Source of the DNA: Hyphomicrobiales bacterium
GTDB taxonomy: Bacteria; Pseudomonadota; Alphaproteobacteria; Rhizobiales; Xanthobacteraceae
DNA: 64,000 nucleotides
Assembly: GCA_009377695.1 (NCBI GenBank)
Contig: WHTP01000011.1
Span: 1 to 64,000, forward strand
Direction of reading: 5' to 3'
Below the pieces are notes generated by a model. It made no database searches and was not told the DNA's origin. It saw only the letters and a list, made by a program, of their open reading frames with translations. How positions within the stretch are numbered: position 1 is the first letter of the stretch; every line of letters starts with the position of its first letter. Of the stretch, positions 44,234 to 52,950 are shown one piece after another. A program made the position numbers and the translations under genes.

Positions 44234-45829
44234 TTAAGCCTTCTTCGGCGGTGAGGCCGCGAATTGCGAGCCGCGCACGCACATGCGCCCGCGCGGATCC
44301 TGCCACAGCTTCTCGGTTGCGTGCAGGTGCCCGATTGCGCGGGCGACGGTGCGGAAATTGTAATCGGAAAACTTCTCCGCAATGTCGGTGTAGTAGAGCG
44401 GCGCCTTCTCGATCGCCGCCAGAATCTCCTTCGCCAGCGCCGCCACCTCGGCGTCGTCAGCCGATTTGCCGGCCTCGTCCTTCTTGCCGTTCACGTAGTC
44501 GTCGATCTTCGCCGTATCGGCATAGGCGTAGGTGATGCGCTCGTAGTGCTCCTTCGGGATACCGTCCGGGATGGTCGCGTCGATGCCGACTTTGGCGCCG
44601 GTCGGCACGATACCCGCACCTTGCAGCAGGCTCGGGTCGAGCGGCTTCGCGCGCGCGTTGGAAATGATCATCACGTCCTTGTCGCCTTGCACGCGGGTCG
44701 CGATCGCCCATTCCACGCCCATCGGATCGAATACGTCGATGTCGTCGTCGACCACGACCACGTGTTTGAGGTCCATCACCGAGAGCGCAGCAAGGAGCGC
44801 GTTTTTGGCTTCGCCCGGCTGCTTCCTGATCGAGATCACCGCATGCCAGAACGCGCAGCCGCCGAGCGTGACGTTGATATCCTTCACCTGGACGCCCGCG
44901 GTGCGCAACGCCTGCCGGATCGCGGCGTAACGCGTCGGCGCCGCGAGCCAGGTGTTCTCCCACGGCATGTGCAGGTTGTAGTAGATCGCGTCCTTGCGCA
45001 TCGAGACCGCCTTGATGCGCACCAGCGGATTCCAATGCAGGCCGCCCATCAGCCGCGTGAACTCGCCGAAGCGACCCTCCGGCCAAGTCCAGCCAGTGGG
45101 AAGGATCTCGCCCTCCAGCACGATCTCGGCGTCAGCGATGTATGGAATATCGATTGTGGAGCAGGGCGCGAGCTCGACTGGCATGCCGCGCAGGCCGCCA
45201 GCGATCGCCATCTCGTCGACGCCAAGCGGCGCGCGGTAGCCGGAGCCGGTGATCTCGATCGGATGCGTGCCGATGGAGATCGAGATCGGGAGCGGCTCCT
45301 TGCGTTCAAGTGCGCGCTGCGCAAACAGCCGCATGTTGTTCGGCGTGACGATGTCGATACCGGTGAGGTTCTTCTCTTTCACGATGAAGCGGTAGATGCC
45401 GGAATTGATCCCGAGTTCGGGATCGCGCGCGATCACGACGCCGGCGGTGATCATCGGCCCGCCGTCATAGATCGACGACATCGGGATCGGCAGCTTGTAG
45501 AGATCGACGTCGTCGCCGGTCATCACGACCTCGCGTGTCGGCGAGGTCTTGACATATTTAGGCGGGATCGGTTTCGCGATCGCGGCTGAGAGCCTGTCCT
45601 CGATTTCGCGATAGGTCTCGGCGCCGAGCCCCATCATCGCTCGCTCGCGCGAGCGGATGATGCCGGACACCACCGGCACGTCGTAACCGATCACTTTATG
45701 GAAGAAGAGCGCCGTCTTCGCCTGATCCACCAGCGTGGCGATGTGGCGGATGTCGACAGGCTGATGCAGGTCGACAAGCTCACCGGTCTGCCGCAGCCGG
45801 TCGAGGAACTGGCGGAAGTTTTCCTGCAT
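44234..45829 (-). CDS. UbiD-family (de)carboxylase 2 with C-terminal winged-helix-like extension
   Basis: A 531-residue protein. Residues 1-~445 are a UbiD enzyme: NSGIYRFIVKEKNLTGI, HPIEITGSGYRAPLGVDE and the active-site loop PEGRFGEFTRLMGG near 250. The last ~70 residues (EILAAIEKAPLYYTDIAEKF, then TVARAIGHLHATEKLWQD and GRMCVRG) read like a small winged helix, a region absent from UbiD 1. The start ATG at 45827-45829 has CGGAG six bases upstream. It may be a stand-alone unit. Function of the extension is unknown: regulation, oligomerisation or RNA/DNA contact. Confidence 0.9.
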   Translation of the reverse strand: MQENFRQFLDRLRQTGELVDLHQPVDIRHIATLVDQAKTALFFHKVIGYDVPVVSGIIRSRERAMMGLGAETYREIEDRLSAAIAKPIPPKYVKTSPTREVVMTGDDVDLYKLPIPMSSIYDGGPMITAGVVIARDPELGINSGIYRFIVKEKNLTGIDIVTPNNMRLFAQRALERKEPLPISISIGTHPIEITGSGYRAPLGVDEMAIAGGLRGMPVELAPCSTIDIPYIADAEIVLEGEILPTGWTWPEGRFGEFTRLMGGLHWNPLVRIKAVSMRKDAIYYNLHMPWENTWLAAPTRYAAIRQALRTAGVQVKDINVTLGGCAFWHAVISIRKQPGEAKNALLAALSVMDLKHVVVVDDDIDVFDPMGVEWAIATRVQGDKDVMIISNARAKPLDPSLLQGAGIVPTGAKVGIDATIPDGIPKEHYERITYAYADTAKIDDYVNGKKDEAGKSADDAEVAALAKEILAAIEKAPLYYTDIAEKFSDYNFRTVARAIGHLHATEKLWQDPRGRMCVRGSQFAASPPKKA

Positions 45830-46095
45830 GACGCACTCCGAAAAGTTGACCGGCGATGGGTAGCGGAACCGCACCCCCTGTCAATCGAACCTGAGGGGAC
45901 TGGGCGACCGGATGGCGAGCCTCGCGTGAGGCGGGACGCATCGGTAGGTGGGAGACTGGCGGGGAGAATATGCTAAAAACCGACGGATTTGCAATATGAT
46001 CGTTCTCATGCTGGTTGAATTCATAGTATGACTTGCTAAATATCATGTTTGTAGTAGAATATTGATACTGATTCACAAGCGCTTTGGAGCATGCC
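45830..46095. promoter_or_regulatory. AT-rich divergent region UbiD 2 / thiol dioxygenase
   Basis: A stretch of 266 bases. The right part (about 45965-46080) is strikingly AT-rich for this genome (GCTAAATATCATG, GTAGTAGAATATTGATA) and must hold the dioxygenase promoter. No exact operator was identified. Confidence 0.45.
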
Positions 46096-46683
46096 ATGCT
46101 GCAAGCCCGTCCCGCGCCACTTGAGTCCGCCGTTCGTAAGGCTGCGGAAGCGCCAGCGCTGAGCGACCCGATCAGCCTGCTGATGGCGCAGATCAGCGAT
46201 GCCTGTGAAGGCCGCCCCACCGAGGCGATGGGCGAGCGCGTCGCCCAGGCGCTCCGCGCCGCGGCGGCGATCCCCGATCTCCTGTCGGCAGAACTCCGCA
46301 TCCCGCGCCCCGGCTGCTATGCGCGCCACACCATCGCCAGCGACCCGGCCGGCCGCTTTACGCTCTTGTCGATCGTGTGGAGTCCGGACCAATTCAGCCC
46401 GCCGCACGCCCACGACACCTGGTGCGCCTATGCGGTGGCCGAGAACACGCTGAGCGAGACGCTCTACGATTTCGACGCCCGGAGTGGGAAGGCAATCCCC
46501 TCCAGTGTGACGGCACGCGAGCCAGGCTATGCCTGTTTTGCTCCGGCCGGGCTTGAACAAATCCACCGGCTTGGTAATGCCGGGACCGTTCCTGCGATTT
46601 CGATCCATTGCTATGGGGTCGAAGGCTCTCGCGTCGGAACCCATGTCAACCGGCTGATGGATGTCGCCGAACGCGAAAGGTGA
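46096..46683 (+). CDS. Thiol dioxygenase (cysteine/3-mercaptopropionate dioxygenase family)
   Basis: A 195-residue cupin. The iron ligands are His104, His106 and His157 (PPHAHDTWC ... EQIHRLG). The Ser-His-Tyr triad of this family is visible as Ser169-x-His171-x-Tyr173 (SIHCYG). These enzymes turn a thiol into a sulfinic acid with O2. Position 1 of the motif and the absence of a Cys-Tyr crosslink cysteine in the usual place favour the 3-mercaptopropionate branch, but this is not certain. The start ATG at 46096 has GGAG six bases upstream. It is first in a four-gene unit. Confidence 0.84.
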   Translation: MLQARPAPLESAVRKAAEAPALSDPISLLMAQISDACEGRPTEAMGERVAQALRAAAAIPDLLSAELRIPRPGCYARHTIASDPAGRFTLLSIVWSPDQFSPPHAHDTWCAYAVAENTLSETLYDFDARSGKAIPSSVTAREPGYACFAPAGLEQIHRLGNAGTVPAISIHCYGVEGSRVGTHVNRLMDVAERER

Positions 46684-46703
46684 GGCTCGTGAGTGGTAGG
46701 ACG

Positions 46704-47708
46704 ATGAAGGCGCTGGTGCTGCGCCAGCACGGAGGGCTCGAAAATCTCGACGTGGTGACCGACAAGCCGATCCCGCAGGCCATCGAGGGCCATGTCGTCA
46801 TCCGCGTCCGGGCCTCCTCGTTCAACTACCACGACGTCTTCACCGTACGCGGCATGCCCGGCATCAAGGTGCCGCTGCCGGTGGTGATCGGTCTCGACAT
46901 GGCAGGCGAGATTTCCGAGGTCGGCCCCGGCGTCACCGGCTGGAAGGCCGGCGACGCAGTGCTGGTCAATCCCCTCAATAAGAAGAAGGGCCTGATGGGC
47001 GAGATGCTCGACGGCGGCATGGCGGAATACTGCCTCGTTGCCGCCGATCAGCTCGTCGCCATGCCGTCGGGCGTCACCTTCGAAGAGGCGGCGTCGCTGC
47101 CGGTCGCTTACGGCACCGCGCACCGCATGATCGTCACCCACAACACGATCAAGAAAGGCGACCGCGTCATCATCCTCGGCGCCTCCGGCGGTGTCGGCAC
47201 CGGCTGCGTGATCCTGTGCAAGCTGTTCGGCGCGGAGGTGATCTCCTGCACGTCGAGCCCGGAGAAGGTCGACGCGCTGAAGAAGCTCGGCTCCGACGAG
47301 GTGCTCAACATCAAGGAGACCGATTTCTCGAAATGGGCAGTCGAGAAATACGGCAAGCCGCAGCGGCGCAGCTATGACGGCGGCGTCGACGTGGTGATCA
47401 ATTTCACCGGCGGCGACACCTGGCATCCGTCGCTGCGCTGCCTTAAGCGTGGCGGCAAGCTGCTCGTCTGCGGCGCGACGGCGGGCTATGACCCCAAAGA
47501 AGATCTGCGTTACATCTGGAGCTTCGAGCTTAATATCATCGGCTCGAACAGCTTTTACGATGAGGATCTCAAGGGGCTGATGACGCTGATCGCCGAGGGC
47601 AAGATGAAGCCGGTCATCGACAAGGTGCTGCCACTCGAACAGGCGCGCGAAGGTTTGCGATTGATCCAGGACCGCGAGGTCATCGGCAAGGTCGTGGTGG
47701 CGCCTTAG
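46704..47708 (+). CDS. Zinc-free alcohol dehydrogenase/quinone oxidoreductase (MDR superfamily)
   Basis: A 334-residue protein with GroES-like N-domain and a Rossmann domain bearing ILGASGGVGTGCVILCKLFG near residue 155-175 (motif GASGGVG). The catalytic-zinc cysteine is missing and the structural-zinc loop is reduced (LNKKKGLMGEMLDGG), so it resembles NADPH:quinone or enoyl reductases. The start at 46704 gives the family beginning MKALVL; a GTG at 46689 with a better SD is possible. It lies 20 bases after the dioxygenase. Confidence 0.86.
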   Translation: MKALVLRQHGGLENLDVVTDKPIPQAIEGHVVIRVRASSFNYHDVFTVRGMPGIKVPLPVVIGLDMAGEISEVGPGVTGWKAGDAVLVNPLNKKKGLMGEMLDGGMAEYCLVAADQLVAMPSGVTFEEAASLPVAYGTAHRMIVTHNTIKKGDRVIILGASGGVGTGCVILCKLFGAEVISCTSSPEKVDALKKLGSDEVLNIKETDFSKWAVEKYGKPQRRSYDGGVDVVINFTGGDTWHPSLRCLKRGGKLLVCGATAGYDPKEDLRYIWSFELNIIGSNSFYDEDLKGLMTLIAEGKMKPVIDKVLPLEQAREGLRLIQDREVIGKVVVAP

Positions 47709-47814
47709 CGGTCATTCCGGGGCGCGCCAAAGGCGCGAGCCCGGAATCCATAACCCCGGTCTATGTTAAATGGATTCCGGGCTTGCCACTTCGTGGCGCC
47801 CCGGAATGACGTTG
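47709..47814. repeat. REP-like inverted repeat (GTCATTCCGGGGCGC class)
   Basis: GTCATTCCGGGGCGCGCCAAAGGC with GGAATCCAT on the left and ATGGATTCCGGG with GGCGCCCCGGAATGAC on the right form a nearly perfect 100-base inverted repeat between two genes of the same operon. Confidence 0.85.
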
Positions 47815-47834
47815 ATAGGTTGGAGCCTTCTTTC

Positions 47835-48260
47835 ATGTCCGACGATATCCTCGAAAAAGCCCAGGCCTCCATCACCCGGGCGCCGTACCACCAGTGGCTC
47901 GGGCTGAAGGTCATCGCCGTGCACGACGACGGCATTGAGTTGACCGCCACCTGGCGCGAAGAGTGGGTGGTCAATCCGGAGCGGCGCTATACCCATGGCG
48001 GCATCCTCGCCGCTCTGGTCGATCTCGCGGCCGATTGGGCGATGTTCAAGAAGCTCGGCCGCCCGGTACCAACCATCGATCTGCGGGTCGACTATCACGC
48101 GGCCGCCATGCCCGGAGACATCACCGCGAAAGGCAAGGTGGTGCGGCAGGGTGGTCAATTTTCCTGCGCCGAAGCCTATCTTTACGGCAAGGACGGCAAG
48201 CTCCTGGCTTCCGGCCGTGGCACCTATTTCACCGCACCCCCGCCGCCGCCCAAGGGGTGA
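47835..48260 (+). CDS. PaaI-type hotdog thioesterase
   Basis: A 141-residue hotdog-fold protein. The signature HGGILAALVDLAADWAM (residues ~55-70) holds the catalytic Asp, and the TIDLRVDYHAAAMPGDI strand follows. It should hydrolyse aryl- or acyl-CoA thioesters. The start ATG at 47835 follows GGAG by about 11 bases. The CoA ligase gene begins 15 bases later, so thioesterase and ligase are co-expressed. Confidence 0.9.
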   Translation: MSDDILEKAQASITRAPYHQWLGLKVIAVHDDGIELTATWREEWVVNPERRYTHGGILAALVDLAADWAMFKKLGRPVPTIDLRVDYHAAAMPGDITAKGKVVRQGGQFSCAEAYLYGKDGKLLASGRGTYFTAPPPPPKG

Positions 48261-48275
48261 TACAACTGACGCGCG

Positions 48276-49790
48276 ATGCCAACCTTCACCAACCTCGGCG
48301 ATCTCATCGTTCGCGACCGCGACATGTCGAAGATCGCGGTCATCGATCTCGGCGGCGAAGTCAAGCCGCGTGAGTTCAGCTATGCGCAACTCGATGCGAT
48401 GGCGAATGGTGTCGCGCGGGCGTTGACCAAACGCGGTCTCGCCCGCGGCGACCGGATCGCGATCCTGTCCGCCAACCGCGCCGAATATCTCGCGGCCTAT
48501 TACGGAGCGATGCGTGCCGGCTTCGTTGCGGTGCCGGTGAATTTCAAGTTCCCGCCGCAGACCATCCATTTCATCGTCAAGGATTCCGGCGCCAAACTCG
48601 TGTTCTGCGATTCACAGCGGCGCAAGGATTGCCCGCACAACCTCCCGGCGATTTCCTTTGGTACGGGCGGCGCCGAAAGCTTCGACGCCTTCCTTGATCA
48701 TGGTCCGTTCGAGCCGATCGTCCCGGCGCAAGCCGAGCCGGCGATGTTTCTCTACACGTCGGGTTCGACCGGAACGCCAAAGGGCGTCGTGCTATCGCAC
48801 CAGAGCCATATCTGGGTGGTCGAGACGCGGCTCGCGCCCGGGCTCGATCAGCACCGCTATCTCATCGCCGCGCCGCTCTATCACATGAATGCGCTCGCGC
48901 TCTCCAAGCTCGCCTGCGCCGCGCACGCCACCATCATTCTGCTGCCGCAGTTCACGGCTCGCGCTTACATCGAGGCGATCGAGCGCTATCGTGCCACCTG
49001 GCTGACCGCGGTCCCGCCGATGATGGCGATGATGCTGCGCGAAGGCGACCTGTTGGCGCGCACCGATCTCTCCAGCGTGCAGTTCATCCGCATGGGCTCG
49101 GCGCCGGTCAGCCAAAGCCTGATGCACGCCATTCATCGGGCGCTGCCGAAGGCGGTGGTAACGAATGCCTACGGCACGACCGAAGCGGGCCCGGTGGTGT
49201 TCGGTCCGCATCCGAAGGGCTTGAAGCAGCCGGAAATGTCGGTCGGCTATCCACATCCGCAGGTGCAGCTACGGCTTGTCGACGGCGGCAATCGTGACGC
49301 CGACGAAGGCGTGCTGGAGATGAAGTCTCCCGCGGTCATGAACGGGTATCACAACCGCCCTGACGTGCCGCCGCCGATCACCGGGGACGGTTACTACGTC
49401 ACCGGCGACGTGTTCCGCCGCGATGCCGACGGCTTCTACACGTTCGTCGGCCGCACCGACGACATGTTCGTGTCCGGCGGCGAGAATATCTATCCCGCCG
49501 ACGTGGAGCGCATGCTCGAGCGCCATCCCGGCGTCGCGCAGGCAGCGGTGATCCCTGTCGAGGACGACATCAAAGGTACGAAGCCGGTCGCCTTCGTCAT
49601 TCCGAAAGCGGGACATTCGCCCAGCGAGGACGAGATCAAGAAATACGCGCTTGCCAACGCGCCTGCATATCAGCACCCGCGCTTCGTCTGGTTCATGGAT
49701 GAATTGCCGCTGGCATCGACCAACAAGGTCGACCGTAATCAATTGATGCGCACGGCCAAGGAACGTCTGCGCGCGATCCAGCGGGTGTAA
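48276..49790 (+). CDS. AMP-forming acyl/aryl-CoA ligase
   Basis: A 504-residue ANL-superfamily enzyme. The P-loop YTSGSTGTPKGV lies near residue 160, YGTTEAGP near 295, the hinge region GDVFRRDADGFYTFVGRTDD near 385-405, and the catalytic lysine near the end in ASTNKVDRNQL. It activates a carboxylic acid as its CoA ester at the cost of ATP to AMP. Linked genes suggest a sulfinic or aromatic acid, but the acyl pocket cannot be read. It is last in the unit. Confidence 0.93.
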   Translation: MPTFTNLGDLIVRDRDMSKIAVIDLGGEVKPREFSYAQLDAMANGVARALTKRGLARGDRIAILSANRAEYLAAYYGAMRAGFVAVPVNFKFPPQTIHFIVKDSGAKLVFCDSQRRKDCPHNLPAISFGTGGAESFDAFLDHGPFEPIVPAQAEPAMFLYTSGSTGTPKGVVLSHQSHIWVVETRLAPGLDQHRYLIAAPLYHMNALALSKLACAAHATIILLPQFTARAYIEAIERYRATWLTAVPPMMAMMLREGDLLARTDLSSVQFIRMGSAPVSQSLMHAIHRALPKAVVTNAYGTTEAGPVVFGPHPKGLKQPEMSVGYPHPQVQLRLVDGGNRDADEGVLEMKSPAVMNGYHNRPDVPPPITGDGYYVTGDVFRRDADGFYTFVGRTDDMFVSGGENIYPADVERMLERHPGVAQAAVIPVEDDIKGTKPVAFVIPKAGHSPSEDEIKKYALANAPAYQHPRFVWFMDELPLASTNKVDRNQLMRTAKERLRAIQRV

Positions 49791-49829
49791 GTCCTGCGAT
49801 TGCATGCAGGCGGGGCCGCGCGTCGACCT

Positions 49830-49960
49830 CGCCCTGCTCGCGGAGAGGTCGGATCGCGAAGCGAGCCCGGTGAGCGCAAGTATCGAGAGAACTGGCTCGT
49901 GGAGATTTCCGCTCACCCCCTCTCCCGCAGGCGGGAGAGGGAGTCCGTGCCGTCGCGGCT
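49830..49960. repeat. REP-like repeat (GGGAGAGGG class) after the CoA ligase
   Basis: GAGCCCGGTGAGCGC, GTGGAGATTTCCGCTCACC and CCCTCTCCCGCAGGCGGGAGAGGG produce stems between convergent genes, likely a transcript end. Confidence 0.6.
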
Positions 49961-49983
49961 CAGTTCATTCTATGGCAGCCGAT

Positions 49984-50970
49984 CTACTTCTTCAGCCCCG
50001 CTGCCTCCAGCACCGGCCCCCAGCGTTCTTTCTCTTCCTTCAGAAAGGCACGCATCTTGTCCGGGCTCGAACCGACGATCGGCTCCAGTCCCTGCTCGAT
50101 GAGCGCTTTCTGCATCGCCGGATCCTGCATCACCTTCTGCGTCGCCTGATAGACCTGGTCGAGGATCGGCTTCGGCGTGCCCGCGGGCGCTACCAGCCCG
50201 GTGAACAGCGTTGCGATCATGTTCGGCAGGCCCGCCTCGACTGCGGTCGGGATCTTCGGCGCCCCTTTCAGCCGATCCTCCGAGGCCACCGCGAGAATGC
50301 GAACTTTGCCGGAGTCGTGAAGCTGCAACAACTGGCCGGTGATATTGATAGTGCCGTACTGGACCGCGCCACCGACGAGGTCGTTGATGCTCGGGCCGGC
50401 GCCCTTGTAGGGCACGTGCACGATCTTCGGCGTCTTCGTTAGGTGCTTGAACAGCTCGCCGGCGAGATGCGTCATGGTGCCGGCGCCCGCCGAGCCGTAC
50501 GACATCTTTTCCTGGTTGGCTTTCGCGTAGGCGATGAACTCCTTGAGGGTTTTCGCCGGCACGCTCGGATGGACGATGATTCCGCTCGCCGAGACCGCGA
50601 GGATCGAAATCGGCGCGAAGTCCTTGGCCGGGTCGTAGGGGACCTTCGGCATGATGGTCGGATTGATGATCATGGTGCTGGTATTGCCGAGCCCGAGCGT
50701 ATAGCCGTCGGGTTTGGCGCGGGCGGTCTCGCCCATGCCGATGGTGCCGCCGGCGCCACCGAGGTTCTCGACCACGATCGTCCCGAGATGCGGCCTGATC
50801 CGCTCCGCGAATTGGCGCCCGACGGCGTCGACCACGCCACCGGCGGAAAACGGAACGATGAGTTTGATCGGACGGTCCGGATACTTGCCCTGGGCCAATA
50901 CCGGCAATGACGAAGACAGGGCGGATGCCGACAGCGCCAGGCCGCCCCCTAGGATTTCACGTCTATTCAT
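49984..50970 (-). CDS. Bug/TctC-type solute receptor with Tat-like leader
   Basis: A 328-residue receptor. The leader begins MNRREILGGGLALSASALSS; the RR followed by hydrophobics suggests export by Tat, unlike the Sec leaders of the others. The mature part has YPDRPIKLIVPFSAGGVVDAV, YGSAGAGTMTHLAGELFKH and VHVPYKGAGPSINDLVGG, in family order. It is divergent from the VOC-family gene at 51063. No membrane partner is near. Confidence 0.92.
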   Translation of the reverse strand: MNRREILGGGLALSASALSSSLPVLAQGKYPDRPIKLIVPFSAGGVVDAVGRQFAERIRPHLGTIVVENLGGAGGTIGMGETARAKPDGYTLGLGNTSTMIINPTIMPKVPYDPAKDFAPISILAVSASGIIVHPSVPAKTLKEFIAYAKANQEKMSYGSAGAGTMTHLAGELFKHLTKTPKIVHVPYKGAGPSINDLVGGAVQYGTINITGQLLQLHDSGKVRILAVASEDRLKGAPKIPTAVEAGLPNMIATLFTGLVAPAGTPKPILDQVYQATQKVMQDPAMQKALIEQGLEPIVGSSPDKMRAFLKEEKERWGPVLEAAGLKK

Positions 50971-51062
50971 GAGTCTCTCCCAAATTCATTGCCGGTTCTC
51001 AACCAATCTAGTCAGCAGGTCCAGCGGTGTCTCGTAAGATGGTTAGACAGAGGACTGACTCT

Positions 51063-51977
51063 ATGGCTCAAAATGTCGCAATGACCGAGATCGAGCGCCA
51101 GTTGCCGCTGGGCGACGAGATTTTTCTCGACCATGTCGGCCATTTCGTGGGCGATCCGCAGGCCGCCAGCGCGGCGCTTGCACGCGCCGGCTTCGCGCCG
51201 ACGCCGGTGTCGGTGCAGGTCGCCCCGGATGGCGGTCCGACCGGCACCGGCAACGTCTGCGCAATGATGGCGCGTGGCTACATGGAGGTCCTGTTCAAGA
51301 CCGCCGACACGCCGCTCGGCCGCGAGTTTGAGGCCGGGCTGACGCGCTACTCCGGCGTCCAGCTTGCGGCCTTCGCGATTGCCGATGCCCATGCCTGGCA
51401 TCGCCGCCTGGGCGAAGCGGGCTTTCGCACGCGGCCGATCGCACCGTTCAAGCGCCCGGTCGATACCGAGACCGGCTCCGACACCGCGGCCTTCACGGTG
51501 GCGCGGGTCGAGCCCGGTGAGATGGCGGAAGGGCGCATCCAGATGCTCACGCACCATACCGAGGACACCGTATGGCAGAAGCGCTGGCTCACGCATCCAA
51601 ACGGAGCGCGCGGCCTTGCAAGCATCGCCATTGTCGTTGCCGATGTCGATGAAGCGGCGGCGCGCTATGCGCGCTTCACGCACCGGCCGGCGACGCCGAC
51701 ACGAGCTGGGCAGTCGATCGCGCTCGACCGCGGACGGATCGACCTGGTGACGCGCGACGCCTTTGCGGCGGCGCTGCCGGAGATCGCGATTCCGGCGCTG
51801 CCGTTCATCGGCGGCTATGGCGTGACGGTAATGTCGCTCGACACGGCGGAAGCAACGTTGCGCCAGAGCGGACTGTCATCGCGCCGTGCGGGCGACAGTC
51901 TGGTTGCGTCGTTTCCTGAAGGATTAGGTCGGGGCGCGTGGCTGTTCGCCGAGCGCAGCGACGCTTCCGCCTTTTGA
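51063..51977 (+). CDS. VOC/glyoxalase-like family protein
   Basis: A 304-residue protein resembling the glyoxalase-like domain family (PF13468): FLDHVGHFVGDPQAASAALARAGFAPTPVS at the start, a central FTVARVEPGEMAEGRIQMLTHHTEDTVWQ (key residues H-H-T-E) and a second repeat from ARGLASIAIVVADVDEAAARY. Two betaalphabetabetabeta-type units imply a metal-dependent isomerase, dioxygenase or a binding protein. The start at 51063 follows GAGG; M7 is possible. Function unknown. Confidence 0.78.
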   Translation: MAQNVAMTEIERQLPLGDEIFLDHVGHFVGDPQAASAALARAGFAPTPVSVQVAPDGGPTGTGNVCAMMARGYMEVLFKTADTPLGREFEAGLTRYSGVQLAAFAIADAHAWHRRLGEAGFRTRPIAPFKRPVDTETGSDTAAFTVARVEPGEMAEGRIQMLTHHTEDTVWQKRWLTHPNGARGLASIAIVVADVDEAAARYARFTHRPATPTRAGQSIALDRGRIDLVTRDAFAAALPEIAIPALPFIGGYGVTVMSLDTAEATLRQSGLSSRRAGDSLVASFPEGLGRGAWLFAERSDASAF

Positions 51978-52025
51978 TGACTCCGCCGAGGCCGTCGCGG
52001 TGCGCTGAAAAATGAAGAACGCGGC

Positions 52026-52041
52026 GCGCCACACTAGCTAG
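52026..52041. repeat. Remnant CTAG-repeat end at the AMP nucleosidase stop
   Basis: CGCGCCACACTAGCTAG equals the right terminus of hairpin B plus a second CTAG. The stop codon TAG of the minus-strand gene (52038-52040) lies in this doubled CTAG. Confidence 0.55.
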
Positions 52042-52826
52042 GCATCGTAGTCGTCTTCGAAGCGCAGGTGCTTTACGCTACGACCTTTGCGGCGGACGAG
52101 CTTGAGCGCCTCGACGCCAACCTTGATGTGCGCCTCGACAAAGTTCTGCGTGATCAGCTTATCGCTGGCTTCGGTCTTCACCCCTTCCGGGATCATCGGC
52201 TGGTCCGACACCAGCAGCAGCGCGCCGGTCGGTATGTGGTTAGCGAATCCGGCCGCGAAGATCGTTGCGGTTTCCATGTCGATCGCCATGCTGCGCGTCC
52301 TGCGCAGGTAGTCCTTGAACGCGACATCGTGTTCCCAGACGCGCCGGTTCGTCGTGTAGACGGTGCCGGTCCAGTAGTCATGTCCGAGGTCGCGGATCGT
52401 CGTCGACACCGCGCGCTGCAGCTGGAACGCCGGCAGCGCCGGCACTTCCGGCAGCAGGTAGTCATTCGAGGTGCCCTCGCCGCGGATCGCCGCGATCGGC
52501 AGCACGAAATCGCCGAGCTGGTTCTTCTTCTTCAGCCCGCCGCACTTGCCGAGGAATAGCGCCGCGCGTGGCGCAATCGACGACAGCAGGTCCATCACGG
52601 TCGCCGCATTCGGGCTGCCCATGCCGAAGTTGATCATCGTGATTCCATCCGCAGTCGCGTTCGGCATCGGGCGGTCGCGACCCTGCACGGCAACGCCGTG
52701 CCATTGCGCGAACATTTCGACGTAATAGCCGAAATTGGTCAGGAGCACGTGCTGGCCGACCGCTTCGAGCGGCGTGCCGGTATAGCGCGGCAGCCAGTTG
52801 TTAACGATGGCGGTCTTGTCGTTCAT
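52038..52826 (-). CDS. amn: AMP nucleosidase (short form)
   Basis: A 262-residue nucleoside phosphorylase-fold enzyme splitting AMP to adenine and ribose-5-phosphate. It matches the catalytic half of Amn: ITMINFGMGSPNAATVMDLL, FLGKCGGLKKKNQLGDFVLP, SMAIDMETATIFAAGF with the catalytic acids, and LLLVSDQPMIPEGVKT. The N-terminal regulatory domain of the E. coli enzyme is absent, as in shorter bacterial forms. The start ATG at 52824-52826 is chosen by homology; a further in-frame ATG is at 52844. Confidence 0.88.
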   Translation of the reverse strand: MNDKTAIVNNWLPRYTGTPLEAVGQHVLLTNFGYYVEMFAQWHGVAVQGRDRPMPNATADGITMINFGMGSPNAATVMDLLSSIAPRAALFLGKCGGLKKKNQLGDFVLPIAAIRGEGTSNDYLLPEVPALPAFQLQRAVSTTIRDLGHDYWTGTVYTTNRRVWEHDVAFKDYLRRTRSMAIDMETATIFAAGFANHIPTGALLLVSDQPMIPEGVKTEASDKLITQNFVEAHIKVGVEALKLVRRKGRSVKHLRFEDDYDA

Positions 52827-52950
52827 GTGTCGGTCGCCATGCATCGAGCGCAGATTCAATGCCGGAAAGCGACGGCGCGCAAGCACGCCGGCGCGGCTTC
52901 GATTGGCTCGCCGTCGGCGCGCGATGCTTGGACCGACCGCCAGCGGGGAA

